Source of the DNA: Streptomyces sp. SAI-127
Lineage (GTDB): Bacteria; Actinomycetota; Actinomycetes; Streptomycetales; Streptomycetaceae
NCBI RefSeq assembly: GCF_029894425.1
Contig: NZ_JARXYJ010000001.1
Location: 8,266,501 to 8,330,500 of the forward strand
DNA length: 64,000 bases
Direction of reading: 5' to 3'
The stretch's first letter is position 1, and every line of letters begins with the position of its first letter. Positions 33,076-43,392 of this stretch are shown piece after piece. A program made the position numbers and the translations under genes. Under the pieces are notes generated by a model that saw only the letters and a list, made by a program, of their open reading frames with translations, had not been told where the DNA came from and did not search any database.

Positions 33076-34614
33076 TCAGTTCTCGTCCTCGAGCCAGCCC
33101 ATGGTCCGCTCGACGGCCTTGAGCCAGCTCTTGTACTCACGGTCGCGCTTCTCCGCGGCCATGTTGGGGGTCCACTCGGCGGCCCGGCGCCAGTTGGCGC
33201 GCAGGTCGTCGGTGCTGGTCCAGAAGCCGACGGCGAGACCGGCGGCGTAGGCGGCGCCGAGGCAGGTGGTCTCGGCGACCATCGGGCGCACCACGGGGGC
33301 GTCCAGGAAGTCCGAGAGCGTCTGCATCAGCAGGTTGTTGGAGGTCATGCCGCCGTCGACCTTGAGAGCTGCCAGCTCGACACCGGAGTCCTTGGTCATG
33401 GCGTCGCTGATCTCACGGGTCTGCCAGGCGGTGGCCTCCAGGACGGCACGGGCGATGTGCGCCTTGGTGACGTACCGGGTGAGGCCGGCGATCACACCGC
33501 GGGCGTCCGGGCGCCAGTACGGGGCGAAGAGCCCGGAGAACGCCGGCACGAAGTACGCGCCGCCGTTGTCCTCGACCGAGAGCGCGAGCGTCTCGATCTC
33601 GGCGGCGGTGGAGATCAGGCCCATCTGGTCGCGCATCCACTGCACCAGCGAACCGGTGACGGCGATCGAGCCCTCCAGGGCGTAGACCGGTGCCTCGTCG
33701 CCGATGCGGTAGCCGACCGTGGTCAGCAGTCCCGAGTACGAGTTGATGATCTTGTCACCGGTGTTCATCAGCATGAACGTGCCGGTGCCGTACGTCGACT
33801 TGGCCTCGCCCTCGGCGAAACAGGTCTGGCCGAACAGGGCCGCCTGCTGGTCACCGAGCGCCGAGGCGACCGGGATGCCGCCGAGCAGGTCGCCCAGCTT
33901 GCCGCCGGTGACCTCGCCGTAGACCTCGGCGGAGGAGCGGATCTCGGGGAGCATCGACAGCGGCACACCGATGGACTCGGCGATCTTCTCGTCCCACTCC
34001 AGCGTGTGGAGGTTCATCAGCATGGTGCGGGAGGCGTTGGTGACGTCGGTGACGTGGTGACCGCCGTTCACACCGCCCGTCAGGTTCCAGATGACCCAGC
34101 TGTCCATGGTGCCGAAGAGGATCTCGCCGCGCTCGGCGCGCTCACGCAGCCCCTCGACGTTGTCGAGCAGCCAGCGGGCCTTCGGGCCGGCGAAGTACGA
34201 GGCGAGGGGAAGACCGGTCTCGCGGCGGAAGCGGTCCTGACCGACGTTGCGGCCGAGCTCCCGGCACAGGGCGTCGGTGCGGGTGTCCTGCCAGACGATG
34301 GCGTTGTGGACGGGCTCACCGGTGTTCTTGTCCCAGAGGAGAGTGGTCTCGCGCTGGTTGGTGATGCCGATGGCCTTGATGTCGTCGCGGGTGATGCCGG
34401 CCTTCTGGATGGCTCCGGCGACGACTTCCTCGACGTTGGTCCAGATCTCGGTGGCGTTGTGCTCGACCCAGCCCGGCTTCGGGAAGATCTGCTCGTGCTC
34501 CTTCTGGTCGACCGAGACGATACGGCCGTCCCTGTCGAAGACGATGCAGCGGCTGGAGGTGGTGCCCTGGTCGATGGCGGCGATGAAGGGGCCGGCGGTG
34601 TGGGCGTCGGTCAC
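33076..34614 (-). CDS. glpK: Glycerol kinase
   Basis: A 512-residue FGGY-family kinase making sn-glycerol-3-phosphate. Motifs are [17 protein letters not shown] (about 10-26), the glycerol-binding [24 protein letters not shown] and the C-terminal ATP-binding [14 protein letters not shown]. Length is standard. GTG start with GGGAG upstream. It corresponds to gylA. Expression should be GylR-controlled through the promoter before glpF. Confidence 0.96.
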   Translation of the reverse strand: MTDAHTAGPFIAAIDQGTTSSRCIVFDRDGRIVSVDQKEHEQIFPKPGWVEHNATEIWTNVEEVVAGAIQKAGITRDDIKAIGITNQRETTLLWDKNTGEPVHNAIVWQDTRTDALCRELGRNVGQDRFRRETGLPLASYFAGPKARWLLDNVEGLRERAERGEILFGTMDSWVIWNLTGGVNGGHHVTDVTNASRTMLMNLHTLEWDEKIAESIGVPLSMLPEIRSSAEVYGEVTGGKLGDLLGGIPVASALGDQQAALFGQTCFAEGEAKSTYGTGTFMLMNTGDKIINSYSGLLTTVGYRIGDEAPVYALEGSIAVTGSLVQWMRDQMGLISTAAEIETLALSVEDNGGAYFVPAFSGLFAPYWRPDARGVIAGLTRYVTKAHIARAVLEATAWQTREISDAMTKDSGVELAALKVDGGMTSNNLLMQTLSDFLDAPVVRPMVAETTCLGAAYAAGLAVGFWTSTDDLRANWRRAAEWTPNMAAEKRDREYKSWLKAVERTMGWLEDEN

Positions 34615-34697
34615 TGTGTGCTCCCGGGGTTCCGTGAGTAAGGGGACTGGTTACGACTGATCTACTACGGCTTTGCTCTGCGACTGCGTCAGATGGT

Positions 34698-35498
34698 CTA
34701 AGCGAAAGCGATGTTGTAGATGCCTGCAGCGATCGCGCCGCCGATCAGCGGACCGACGACCGGGACCCAGGCGTAGCTCCAGTCGGAGCCGCCCTTGTTG
34801 GGCAGGGGCAGGAGGGCGTGCACGACACGCGGACCGAGGTCACGGGCCGGGTTGATCGCGTACCCGGTCGGGCCGCCGAGGGACAGACCGATGGAGACGA
34901 CGACGAGCGCGGTGATCAGGGCGCCCAGGGTGCCCAGGCCCTTGCCGTCACCGTTGAGACCCTGCGTGAGAACGGCGAGCACCAGCACGATCGTGCCGAT
35001 GACCTCGGTGGCGACGTTCTGCCAGGCGACCCGGACCTCGGGGCCGGTGGAGAAGATGCCCAGCACCGGGCCGGCGCCCTTCTCCTGTGCCTCGACGGCC
35101 TTGGCGGTCGTGGCCTGCGCGCCCGGAGCGCCGACGATCTCCTTGTCGGTCAGGTGAGCGTGGAACTGGCCGTAGTAGGCGATCCAGACCAGCGCCGCAC
35201 CGATCATGGCGCCGAGCAGCTGCCCGCCCCAGTAGATCGGGACGTCACTCCAGGGGATGCCGTCCTTCTTGAGCGCGAGCGCCAGCGTGACGGCCGGGTT
35301 GAGGTGGGCGCCGGAGAGCGGCGCCGAGGTGTAGACGGCCGTCAGAACGGCGAAGCCCCACCCGAAGGTGATGGCGAGCCAGCCGGCGTTGCGCGCCTTG
35401 GAGGCCTTCAGCGTGACGGCGGCGCACACGCCGCCACCGAGCAGGATGAGTATGGCGGTACCGATGGTCTCGCCGATGAAGATGTCGGAGCTGGACAC
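34698..35498 (-). CDS. glpF: Glycerol uptake facilitator (aquaglyceroporin)
   Basis: A 266-residue MIP channel with six membrane helices and both NPA half-helices: SGAHLNPAV and GYAINPARD. The Asp after the second NPAR is typical of glycerol-conducting channels. The GTG at 35498 with AAGGAGT upstream is preferred. The longer frame to 35603 adds a hydrophilic stretch incompatible with the family. First structural gene of the gyl operon (gylC equivalent). Confidence 0.95.
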   Translation of the reverse strand: MSSSDIFIGETIGTAILILLGGGVCAAVTLKASKARNAGWLAITFGWGFAVLTAVYTSAPLSGAHLNPAVTLALALKKDGIPWSDVPIYWGGQLLGAMIGAALVWIAYYGQFHAHLTDKEIVGAPGAQATTAKAVEAQEKGAGPVLGIFSTGPEVRVAWQNVATEVIGTIVLVLAVLTQGLNGDGKGLGTLGALITALVVVSIGLSLGGPTGYAINPARDLGPRVVHALLPLPNKGGSDWSYAWVPVVGPLIGGAIAAGIYNIAFA

Positions 35499-35626
35499 CC
35501 GCGACTCCTTTGTCCTTCGTCCAGGGGACCGAACCCCGGGTCCCTCCGGAGGTTCGAGCTTGCCCTCGGGGGTGAGAGCGATGCCGGCCCTTGGCGTTGT
35601 CACACTCTAGCGCGTATTGCCGGTAG

Positions 35627-35645
35627 GTGTTCGACAATGCCGACC
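35627..35645. promoter_or_regulatory. Probable GylR operator upstream of glpF
   Basis: GTGTTCGACAATGCCGACC matches the palindrome upstream of gylR at 18 of 20 positions when that site is read on the opposite strand. It lies about 130 bp upstream of the glpF start. Confidence 0.6.
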
Positions 35646-35816
35646 GATGGACGGGAGTCTTGCTCCGGCGTTACGCGCACGTCAAGGGTTCTGTTATCGA
35701 AAACGCGATCGTTATTGATCGCTGTGAGCTGTCGATCTTGTGGGGTGACTGCGCAGGGCGCGACGCCGGACACGCTGTGTGCCGACCGGACGGTATGCCC
35801 GTTGTGTCAGCGTACG

Positions 35817-35853
35817 GCGAGGGCCGGGACGTCGCCCGACGCCCGGCCCTCGC
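35817..35853 (-). terminator. Hairpin terminator after gylR
   Basis: GCGAGGGCCGGG pairs with CCCGGCCCTCGC over a 13-nt loop, 22 bp beyond the gylR stop. Confidence 0.6.
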
Positions 35854-35874
35854 CCGCTGACTCCCACGTACCTC

Positions 35875-36648
35875 TCAGAACCGCCCGGCGCCCAGGTCCC
35901 GCGAGACCGCGCGGGCGCAGTCCCGCACGGCCGCGATCAGCTCCGGGCGCAGCGCGCCCTCTTCCTCGGGCCGGCACAGCCGCTCCACGGCGCCCGTGAT
36001 GCCGACCGCGCCGACCGGCATGCGCCGCCGGTCGTGGATGGGCGCGGCGATGGACGCGACACCCTCCCAGGTCTCCTCCACGTCCGCCGCGTACCCACGC
36101 GCGCGCGTGACGTCGAGGATCTGCTCGAACTCCTCCAGCTCGCACACCGTCCGGTCGGTGAACGCCTTGCGGTCGCTCTCCAGCGCCTCGCTGTGCGCGA
36201 CCGGGTCGTACGCCGAGAGCACCTTGCCCAGCGCCGTGCAGTGCAGGGGCTGCATGGCCCCGATCTCCAGCACCTGCCGGCTGTCGTCGGGCCGGAAGAC
36301 GTGGTGCACGATGAGCACGCCGTGCTGGTGCAGCACGCCCAGATGGACGCTCTCGCCGCTGGAGCGGGCCAGGTCGTCCGTCCAGACGAGCGCCCGCGCG
36401 CGCAGCTCGTGCACGTCCAGATAGGTGGTGCCCAGGCGCAGCAGCTCGGCGCCCAGCTGATACCGCCCGGAGGCCTCGTCCTGTTCCACGAACCCCTCCT
36501 GCTGGAGGGTGCGCAGGATGCCGTGCGCGGTGCCCTTGGCGAGGCCCAGGGACGAGGCGATGTCCGACAGGCCGAGTCTCCGCTCGCCGCCCGCGAGGAG
36601 CCGCAGCATCGCGGCCGCCCGTTCGAGCGACTGGATGTTCCGTGCCAT
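35875..36648 (-). CDS. gylR: IclR-family regulator of the glycerol operon
   Basis: A 257-residue IclR-type repressor. The N-terminal winged helix is QSLERAAAMLRLL...GLSDIASSLGLAKGTAHGILRTL (about 6-50). The C-terminal effector domain contains MQPLHCTALGKVLSAYDP and GVASIAAPIHDRRRMPVGAVGITG. In Streptomyces GylR represses gylCABX and itself and responds to glycerol-3-phosphate (established for S. coelicolor and S. griseus). The position immediately upstream of glpF-glpK-glpD on the same strand, with shared operator-like sites, supports this assignment. Confidence 0.95.
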   Translation of the reverse strand: MARNIQSLERAAAMLRLLAGGERRLGLSDIASSLGLAKGTAHGILRTLQQEGFVEQDEASGRYQLGAELLRLGTTYLDVHELRARALVWTDDLARSSGESVHLGVLHQHGVLIVHHVFRPDDSRQVLEIGAMQPLHCTALGKVLSAYDPVAHSEALESDRKAFTDRTVCELEEFEQILDVTRARGYAADVEETWEGVASIAAPIHDRRRMPVGAVGITGAVERLCRPEEEGALRPELIAAVRDCARAVSRDLGAGRF

Positions 36649-36702
36649 CGCCGTCCTGCCTCCGTCCGCTTCGACACCCGAGTGTTACGGCGCCGCTGCC
36701 GC

Positions 36703-36722
36703 TGTTCGGCAATGTCGAACAC
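36703..36722. promoter_or_regulatory. Probable GylR operator upstream of gylR
   Basis: A palindrome, TGTTCGGCAATGTCGAACAC, 55 bp upstream of the gylR start in the gylR-metH divergent region. Its reverse complement matches the site before glpF. Confidence 0.65.
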
Positions 36723-36932
36723 TACCGGTCCATGCCGACCTCCCGCTAATGGTCGGTCGGCAACTGTTGTGTCACTGGTATCCCGTTGGTGACCTGGCCG
36801 CCAACCTCGTCCGTCCCGTGGACGTGCCGAACATCCCGGCGGGGACCCGGCTACCCTGGCGTGGTGCGCCCGGCGTGGGACGTCTCGCGGGCGCCTGAAG
36901 CCGACAGCCGTCGCAACTGAGGGAGCCCCTTC

Positions 36933-39900
36933 ATGGCCTCGTCGCCACTGACCCCTTCCGCCGACAGCCGGACCCGTGTGTCCGCGCTCCGTGAGGCACT
37001 CGCCACCAGAGTGGTGGTCGCCGACGGAGCGATGGGCACCATGCTGCAGGCCCAGGACCCCACTCTTGAGGACTTCGAGAATCTCGAGGGCTGCAACGAG
37101 ATCCTCAACGTGACCCGCCCGGACATCGTCCGCTCCGTCCACGACGCGTACTTCGCGGTGGGCGTCGACTGCGTCGAGACCAACACCTTCGGGTCCAACC
37201 ACACGGCCGCGTCGGAGTACGACATCGCCGACCGCGTGCACGAGCTGTCCGAGGCGGGTGCCCGGATCGCCCGCGAGGCGGCCGACGAGTACGCCGCCCG
37301 CGACGGCCGCCCGCGCTGGGTCCTGGGTTCGGTCGGGCCGGGCACCAAGCTGCCCACCCTCGGCCACATCGACTACGCCACGATCCGCGACGGCTACCAG
37401 GCCAACGTCGAGGGACTGCTCGCCGGCGGCGCCGACGCCCTGATCGTCGAGACCACGCAGGACCTGCTCCAGACGAAGGCCTCCGTACTGGGCGCCCGCC
37501 GCGCACTGGAGGCGACCGGCGCCGATGTGCCCCTGGTGGTCTCCATGGCGTTCGAGACCACCGGCACCATGCTGCTCGGCTCCGAGATCGGCGCCGCGCT
37601 GACCGCGCTGGAGCCGCTCGGCATCGACATGATCGGCCTGAACTGCTCGACCGGCCCGGCCGAGATGAGCGAGCACCTGCGGTACCTCGCCCGGCACTCC
37701 CGCATCCCGCTGCTGTGCATGCCGAACGCGGGCCTGCCGATCCTCACGAAGGACGGCGCGCACTTCCCGCTCGATCCCGAGGGCCTGGCCGACGCCCAGG
37801 AGAACTTCGTCCGCGACTACGGCCTCTCCCTGATCGGCGGCTGCTGCGGCACCACCCCCGAGCACCTGCGCCAGGTCGTCGAACGCGTCCGCGACCTCAC
37901 GCCCTCCGAGCGCACCCCACAGCCCGAGCCCGGCGCCGCCTCCCTCTACCAGACGGTCCCGTTCCGTCAGGACACCTCCTACCTGGCCATCGGCGAGCGC
38001 ACCAACGCCAACGGCTCGAAGAAGTTCCGCGAGGCCATGCTGGAGGCCCGCTGGGACGACTGTGTGGAGATGGCCCGCGAGCAGATCCGCGAGGGCGCCC
38101 ACATGCTGGACCTCTGCGTGGACTACGTCGGCCGCGACGGTGTGGCGGACATGAAGGAGCTGGCCGGCCGTTTCGCCACCGCCTCCACCCTGCCGATCGT
38201 CCTGGACTCCACCGAGGTCCCCGTCATCCGGGCCGGTCTGGAGAAGCTCGGCGGCCGCGCGGTCATCAACTCCGTCAACTACGAGGACGGCGACGGCCCG
38301 GAGTCCCGCTTCGCGAAGGTCACCAAGCTCGCCCAGGAGCACGGCGCCGCGCTGATCGCCCTCACGATCGACGAGGAGGGCCAGGCCCGCACCCCCGAGC
38401 ACAAGGTCGCCATCGCCGAACGGCTCATCGAGGACCTGACCGGCAACTGGGGCATCCACGAGTCGGACATCCTCATCGACACCCTGACCTTCACCATCTG
38501 CACCGGTCAGGAGGAGTCCCGCAAGGACGGCCTCGCCACCATCGAGGCGATCCGCGAACTCAAGCGCCGCCACCCGGACGTCCAGACCACGCTGGGTCTG
38601 TCCAACATCTCCTTCGGCCTCAACCCGGCCGCCCGCGTCCTGCTCAACTCGGTCTTCCTCGACGAGTGCGTCAAGGCGGGCCTGGACTCGGCGATCGTCC
38701 ACGCGTCGAAGATCCTGCCCATCGCCCGCTTCAGCGAGGAAGAGGTCCAGACGGCCCTCGACCTCATCTACGACCGCCGCGCCGAGGGCTACGACCCCCT
38801 CCAGAAGCTGATGGCCCTGTTCGAGGGCGCCACCACCAAGTCCCTGAAGGCGGGCCGCGCCGAGGAACTGGCCGCCCTGCCCCTGGACGAGCGCCTCAAG
38901 CGCCGCATCATCGACGGCGAGAAGAACGGCCTGGAGGCCGACCTCGACGAGGCCCTCCAGTCCCGCCCCGCCCTCGACATCGTCAACGACACCCTCCTGG
39001 ACGGCATGAAGGTCGTCGGCGAGCTGTTCGGCTCCGGCCAGATGCAGCTGCCGTTCGTCCTCCAGTCCGCCGAGGTGATGAAGACCGCGGTGGCCTACCT
39101 GGAACCGCACATGGAGAAGGTCGAGGGCGACGAGGCCGGCAAGGGCACCATCGTGCTCGCCACCGTCCGCGGCGACGTCCACGACATCGGCAAGAACCTC
39201 GTCGACATCATCCTGTCCAACAACGGCTACAACGTCGTCAACCTCGGCATCAAGCAGCCGGTCTCCGCGATCCTGGAGGCCGCCGCCGAGCACCGCGCCG
39301 ACGTCATCGGCATGTCCGGCCTGCTGGTCAAGTCAACGGTGATCATGAAGGAGAACCTGGAGGAGCTCAACCAGCGCGGCATGGCCGCCGACTTCCCGGT
39401 CATCCTGGGCGGAGCCGCGCTGACCCGGGCGTACGTCGAACAGGACCTGCACGAGATCTACCAGGGCGAGGTCCGCTACGCCCGCGACGCGTTCGAGGGC
39501 CTGCGCCTCATGGACGCCCTCATCGGCGTCAAGCGGGGCGTGCCCGGCGCCAAGCTGCCCGAGCTCAAGCAGCGCCGGGTGCGCGCGAGTGCCGTGACCG
39601 TCGAGGAGGAGCGGCCCGAAGAGGGGCATGTCCGCTCCGACGTGGCCACCGACAACCCGGTGCCCACCCCGCCGTTCTGGGACACCCGTGTCATCAAGGG
39701 CATCCAGCTCAAGGAGTACGCCTCCTGGCTCGACGAAGGTGCCCTGTTCAAGGGCCAGTGGGGGCTCAAGCAGGCCCGCACCGGCGAGGGACCGACGTAC
39801 GAGGAGCTCGTCGAGACCGACGGGCGGCCCCGGCTGCGCGGTCTGCTGGACCGGCTGCAGACCGACAACCTGCTGGAAGCCGCCGTCGTCTACGGCTACT

Positions 39901-40454
39901 TCCCGTGCGTGTCCAAGGACGACGACCTGATCATCCTGGACCAGGAGGGCAACGAGCGCACCCGCTTCACCTTCCCGCGCCAGCGCCGCGGCCGCCGGCT
40001 CTGCCTCGCCGACTTCTTCCGCCCGGAGGAGTCGGGGGAGACCGACGTGGTCGGCCTCCAGGTCGTCACCGTCGGCTCGCGGATCGGCGAGCAGACCGCC
40101 AAGCTCTTCGAGGCCAACGCCTACCGCGACTACCTCGAACTGCACGGCCTGTCCGTCCAGTTGGCCGAGGCGCTCGCCGAGTACTGGCACGCGCGCGTGC
40201 GTTCGGAACTCGGCTTCTCCGGCGAGGACCCCGCCGACGTAGAGGACATGTTCGCCCTCAAGTACCGGGGCGCCCGCTTCTCCCTCGGCTACGGCGCCTG
40301 CCCCAACCTGGAGGACCGCGCCAAGATCGCCGACCTGCTCCAGCCCGAGCGCATCGGCGTCCACCTGAGCGAGGAGTTCCAGCTCCACCCCGAGCAGTCC
40401 ACCGACGCGATCGTCATCCACCACCCGGAGGCGAAGTACTTCAACGCCCGCTGA
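36933..40454 (+). CDS. metH: Cobalamin-dependent methionine synthase
   Basis: A 1173-residue four-module enzyme transferring methyl from methyl-THF to homocysteine. The homocysteine/zinc domain (about 20-330) has TNTFGSNH, LNCSTGP (Cys about 235) and GGCCGTTPEHL (about 303). The pterin domain (about 350-640) has IGERTNANGSKKF. The B12 domain (about 660-900) has the cobalt ligand in DVHDIGKNL (His about 751). The C-terminal AdoMet activation domain has RRGRRLCLADFF and QLHPEQSTDAIVIHH. No cobalamin riboswitch was recognised in the 284 bp upstream. GAGGGAG precedes the ATG. Confidence 0.97.
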   Translation: MASSPLTPSADSRTRVSALREALATRVVVADGAMGTMLQAQDPTLEDFENLEGCNEILNVTRPDIVRSVHDAYFAVGVDCVETNTFGSNHTAASEYDIADRVHELSEAGARIAREAADEYAARDGRPRWVLGSVGPGTKLPTLGHIDYATIRDGYQANVEGLLAGGADALIVETTQDLLQTKASVLGARRALEATGADVPLVVSMAFETTGTMLLGSEIGAALTALEPLGIDMIGLNCSTGPAEMSEHLRYLARHSRIPLLCMPNAGLPILTKDGAHFPLDPEGLADAQENFVRDYGLSLIGGCCGTTPEHLRQVVERVRDLTPSERTPQPEPGAASLYQTVPFRQDTSYLAIGERTNANGSKKFREAMLEARWDDCVEMAREQIREGAHMLDLCVDYVGRDGVADMKELAGRFATASTLPIVLDSTEVPVIRAGLEKLGGRAVINSVNYEDGDGPESRFAKVTKLAQEHGAALIALTIDEEGQARTPEHKVAIAERLIEDLTGNWGIHESDILIDTLTFTICTGQEESRKDGLATIEAIRELKRRHPDVQTTLGLSNISFGLNPAARVLLNSVFLDECVKAGLDSAIVHASKILPIARFSEEEVQTALDLIYDRRAEGYDPLQKLMALFEGATTKSLKAGRAEELAALPLDERLKRRIIDGEKNGLEADLDEALQSRPALDIVNDTLLDGMKVVGELFGSGQMQLPFVLQSAEVMKTAVAYLEPHMEKVEGDEAGKGTIVLATVRGDVHDIGKNLVDIILSNNGYNVVNLGIKQPVSAILEAAAEHRADVIGMSGLLVKSTVIMKENLEELNQRGMAADFPVILGGAALTRAYVEQDLHEIYQGEVRYARDAFEGLRLMDALIGVKRGVPGAKLPELKQRRVRASAVTVEEERPEEGHVRSDVATDNPVPTPPFWDTRVIKGIQLKEYASWLDEGALFKGQWGLKQARTGEGPTYEELVETDGRPRLRGLLDRLQTDNLLEAAVVYGYFPCVSKDDDLIILDQEGNERTRFTFPRQRRGRRLCLADFFRPEESGETDVVGLQVVTVGSRIGEQTAKLFEANAYRDYLELHGLSVQLAEALAEYWHARVRSELGFSGEDPADVEDMFALKYRGARFSLGYGACPNLEDRAKIADLLQPERIGVHLSEEFQLHPEQSTDAIVIHHPEAKYFNAR

Positions 40455-40515
40455 GCCGCCGCATCCCGGCTCGCCGAGCACACTGATCGGATAAGTCGTA
40501 CACTGGTCGGTCCAC

Positions 40516-40550
40516 AGCAGGCCGGTTCCCTTCGTGGGAACCGGCCTGCT
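40516..40550 (+). terminator. Hairpin after metH
   Basis: AGCAGGCCGGTTCCC pairs perfectly with GGGAACCGGCCTGCT over 5 nt. Confidence 0.75.
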
Positions 40551-40572
40551 CGTCCCTCAAGGAGGTACGTGG

Positions 40573-41271
40573 ATGACCAGCACGGTCCCCGCGCCATTGA
40601 CCCGTACGGCAGACGGCTCCGCCCTCCAGGCCGTACTCCTCGACATGGACGGCACCCTGGTGGACACCGAGGGCTTCTGGTGGGACGTCGAAGTCGAGAT
40701 CTTCGCGCGCCTCGGCCACACCCTCGACGACTCCTGGCGCCATGTCGTGGTCGGCGGCCCCATGACCCGCAGCGCGGGCTTCCTGATCGAGGCCACCGGC
40801 GCCGACATCACGCTCGCCGAGCTCACCGTCCTGCTCAACCAGGGCTTCGAGGACCGTATCGGCCACGCCCTGCCCCTGATGCCCGGGGCCACCCGGCTGC
40901 TGGCCGAGCTGTCCGCGCACCGGATCCCCACCGCCCTGGTCTCCGCCTCGCACCGGCGCATCATCGACCGGGTCCTCACCTCCCTGGGCCCCCAGCACTT
41001 CGCCCTCACGGTCGCCGGGGACGAGGTGCCGCGCACCAAGCCGCACCCGGACCCCTACCTGTTCGCCGCCGCCGGACTCGGCGCCGATCCGGCCAGATGC
41101 GCGGTGGTCGAGGACACCGCCACCGGTGTCGCAGCGGCCGAGGCCGCCGGCTGCCAGGTCGTGGTCGTGCCCTCGGTCGCTCCCATCGCCCAGGCCCCCG
41201 GACGCACCGTCGTCGGCTCCCTCGAAGAGGTCGACCTGACATTTCTGCGCGGCCTGATCACCCTTCGATGA
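40573..41271 (+). CDS. HAD-superfamily phosphatase/phosphoglucomutase-like hydrolase
   Basis: A 232-residue HAD hydrolase with an alpha-helical cap. Motif I is LLDMDGTLVDTEG (about 17-29), motif II is ALVSASHRRI (about 121), motif III is the Lys in RTKPHPDPYL, and motif IV is AVVEDTATGVAAA. Closest in style to PGM-like/GPH-type phosphatases. Substrate unknown. AAGGAGG precedes the ATG. It lies after the metH terminator, so it is probably separately transcribed. Confidence 0.9.
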   Translation: MTSTVPAPLTRTADGSALQAVLLDMDGTLVDTEGFWWDVEVEIFARLGHTLDDSWRHVVVGGPMTRSAGFLIEATGADITLAELTVLLNQGFEDRIGHALPLMPGATRLLAELSAHRIPTALVSASHRRIIDRVLTSLGPQHFALTVAGDEVPRTKPHPDPYLFAAAGLGADPARCAVVEDTATGVAAAEAAGCQVVVVPSVAPIAQAPGRTVVGSLEEVDLTFLRGLITLR

Positions 41272-41705
41272 CGGAAATGCCTCAGCTGTTCACCCAGCGT
41301 GCAGCGCGGATAACGCGGTAATTCCCGAGGTCCCTGTCGCAATAATTCGAAGCACGCCGGATGGCCGAATTCCGGTCCGCCGCCGTCCTGTTACGGGTGT
41401 GAGGTTCCCCACTCGGCGGGGTCTCGACAGGTGACCGAGGCTGTGCCGGACGCCCCGTTTCGAGGGGTGCGGACGCGCCCATGTGTCCCGATTGGTGAAA
41501 CCCTGCACCAATCCTTCCCCTGACGGGTTTTCGGTGCGTCCACACCCGGTTCCGCTGTGTGATGGAAGCCCAACTCCGGTGGCTGCGAACCCTCCTGCAG
41601 GTGCGGACTAATCTCCTGGTGAGAACATCGCCCTAACCCCGTGATCCGCCGCACCACCCATGCATGCCGGGTACACGGACTGAACAGCTGTGGAGAAACT
41701 CGAGC
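41272..41705. other. Intergenic region upstream of the binding-lipoprotein pair
   Basis: 434 bp without a credible gene. It is more AT-rich than the surroundings between 41310 and 41360 and between 41595 and 41640. It probably holds the promoter for the two lipoprotein genes. A minus-strand frame at 41282-41545 has no coding character. No riboswitch or leader peptide was recognised. Confidence 0.5.
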
Positions 41706-43310
41706 ATGAACCGCAAGACTTTGGTGCTGCCGGCCGTCATCGGTCTGCTCGCGCCGGTGCTCGCCGCCTGCGGCGGCTCCGACAGCGGCAGCGGCGCAAG
41801 TGACGCGATAGCTGTCGGCACCACGGACCGGTTCACCGCCACGAAGGAAGCTCCTGCGCCGCTCGACCCCGCCTACGCCTACGACGTCGGCACCTGGAAC
41901 GTCCTGCGCCAGACCGTGCAGACCCTGATGATCCAGCCCAAGGGCGACGGCGACCCCGTGCCCGAGGCGGCCCAGTCCTGCGGCTTCAGCGACAGCGGCA
42001 ACGAACGCTACGTCTGCACCCTGCGCGACGGCCTGAAGTTCGCGAGCGGCGATGCCATCACCGCGGCGGACGTGAAGTACTCCATCGACCGCGCCCGCGC
42101 CCTCAAGGCGGACTCCGGCGTCTTCGCCCTGCTGTCCACCATCGACACCGTGGAGACCAAGGGCGACCGCGAGGTCATCTTCCACCTCAAGACCGCCGAC
42201 GCCACCTTCCCGTACAAGCTGTCGACCCCGGTCGCCGGCATCGTCAACCCCGACGACTACGCGAAGGACAAGCTCCGCGACGGCTTCGACGTCGACGGCT
42301 CCGGCCCCTACACCATGAAGCCCGACGTCAAGAACGACGAGCTCGTCGACGCCGTGTTCACCAAGAACCCCAACTACAAGGGGTCGTTGACGGTGAACAA
42401 CGACAAGGTCGAACTGCGCTCCTACCCGGACGCCGACGACATGGGCACCGCCCTCGAAAAGGGCGACATCGACCTCATCACCCGCACCATGTCGCCGCAG
42501 CAGATCAACAAGCTCTCGGACGAGTCCGGCGGCGACGTCGACCTCGTCGAAATGGCCGGCCTGGAGATCCGCTACCTCGCCTTCAACACCAACGCCCCGG
42601 CCGTGAAGTCCCGTGCCGTGCGCCAGGCGATGGCTCAGCTCATCAACCGCAGCGAACTCGTCTCCAAGGTCTACGGCACCCAGGCCCAGCCGCTCTTCTC
42701 GCTGGTCCCGGCCACCATCACCGGCCACTCCAACGCGTTCTTCAACAAGTACGGCGACCCGAGCGTCACCAAGGCCAAGTCCCTGCTGGCCCAGGCCGAC
42801 ATCACCACCCCGGTGAAGCTGACCCTCCATTACACGACCGACCACTACGGCTCGGCCACCAAGGAGGAGTTCGAGGACCTGCAGAAGCAGCTCAACGACA
42901 GCGGGCTCTTCGATGTCAGCATCCAGGGCGCGCCCTGGGCCACCTTCCGCCCGGCCGAGCAGAAGGGCAAGTACGACGTCTACGGCATGGGCTGGTTCCC
43001 GGACTTCCCCGACGCCGACAACTACCTCGCCCCGTTCCTCGACAAGGACAACTTCCTCGGATCGCCGTACGACAACAGCGAGATCCGCAACACCCTGATC
43101 CCGGACTCCCGCCGCGAGGCCGACCGCATCGCCGCGTCCGGAAGCCTGACCAAGATCCAGGACATCGTCGCCGACGACGTCCCCGTGCTCCCGCTGTGGC
43201 AGGGCAACCAGTACGTCGCCGCACGCGACGACGTCACGGGCACCGCCTACGCGCTCAACTCCTCGTCGACGCTGCAGCTGTGGGAACTCGGCCGAGGCGT
43301 GAGCGGCTGA
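41706..43310 (+). CDS. ABC transporter substrate-binding lipoprotein, family 5 (peptide/nickel type)
   Basis: A 534-residue SBP_bac_5 protein. The lipoprotein signal has lipobox LAAC (Cys22). Family features are RDGLKFASGDAITAADVKYSIDRA (about 108-131), ETKGDREVIFHLKTADATFPY and RQAMAQLINRSELVSKVYGTQAQPL. It binds oligopeptides or similar solutes outside the membrane. No permease or ATPase gene lies nearby, so it must use a transporter encoded elsewhere. Followed by a paralogue of the same family after 82 bp. Confidence 0.92.
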   Translation: MNRKTLVLPAVIGLLAPVLAACGGSDSGSGASDAIAVGTTDRFTATKEAPAPLDPAYAYDVGTWNVLRQTVQTLMIQPKGDGDPVPEAAQSCGFSDSGNERYVCTLRDGLKFASGDAITAADVKYSIDRARALKADSGVFALLSTIDTVETKGDREVIFHLKTADATFPYKLSTPVAGIVNPDDYAKDKLRDGFDVDGSGPYTMKPDVKNDELVDAVFTKNPNYKGSLTVNNDKVELRSYPDADDMGTALEKGDIDLITRTMSPQQINKLSDESGGDVDLVEMAGLEIRYLAFNTNAPAVKSRAVRQAMAQLINRSELVSKVYGTQAQPLFSLVPATITGHSNAFFNKYGDPSVTKAKSLLAQADITTPVKLTLHYTTDHYGSATKEEFEDLQKQLNDSGLFDVSIQGAPWATFRPAEQKGKYDVYGMGWFPDFPDADNYLAPFLDKDNFLGSPYDNSEIRNTLIPDSRREADRIAASGSLTKIQDIVADDVPVLPLWQGNQYVAARDDVTGTAYALNSSSTLQLWELGRGVSG

Positions 43311-43392
43311 CCGTCCGCGACGCCTCCAGCACCCCGGGTCTCGGCGGACAGGCCCGGGGATTCCACAAGAATCGACGACAAGGCACTCGCAC

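Larger units (their letters stand above)
35499..35874. other. gylR-glpF intergenic region
   Basis: 376 bp without a gene. It contains the glpF ribosome site, an operator-like element at 35627-35645, an AT-rich stretch with repeated GATCG/TTATTGATCG words (35695-35735) likely to hold the promoter, and the gylR terminator hairpin at 35817-35853. Confidence 0.6.

Noticed and set aside
36649..36932. Cobalamin riboswitch upstream of metH
   Set aside because: No B12-box-like segment or plausible fold was seen in the 284-bp region, which instead holds the GylR-type palindrome.
35937..39293. A 1118-codon open frame antisense to metH
   Set aside because: It is the high-GC shadow of metH, whose full set of catalytic motifs is on the other strand. 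The antisense translation is low-complexity Val/Gly/Leu/Asp.
41282..41545. 87-codon minus-strand frame in the lipoprotein promoter region
   Set aside because: No ribosome site, no domain and no coding bias; it lies over an AT-richer regulatory stretch.
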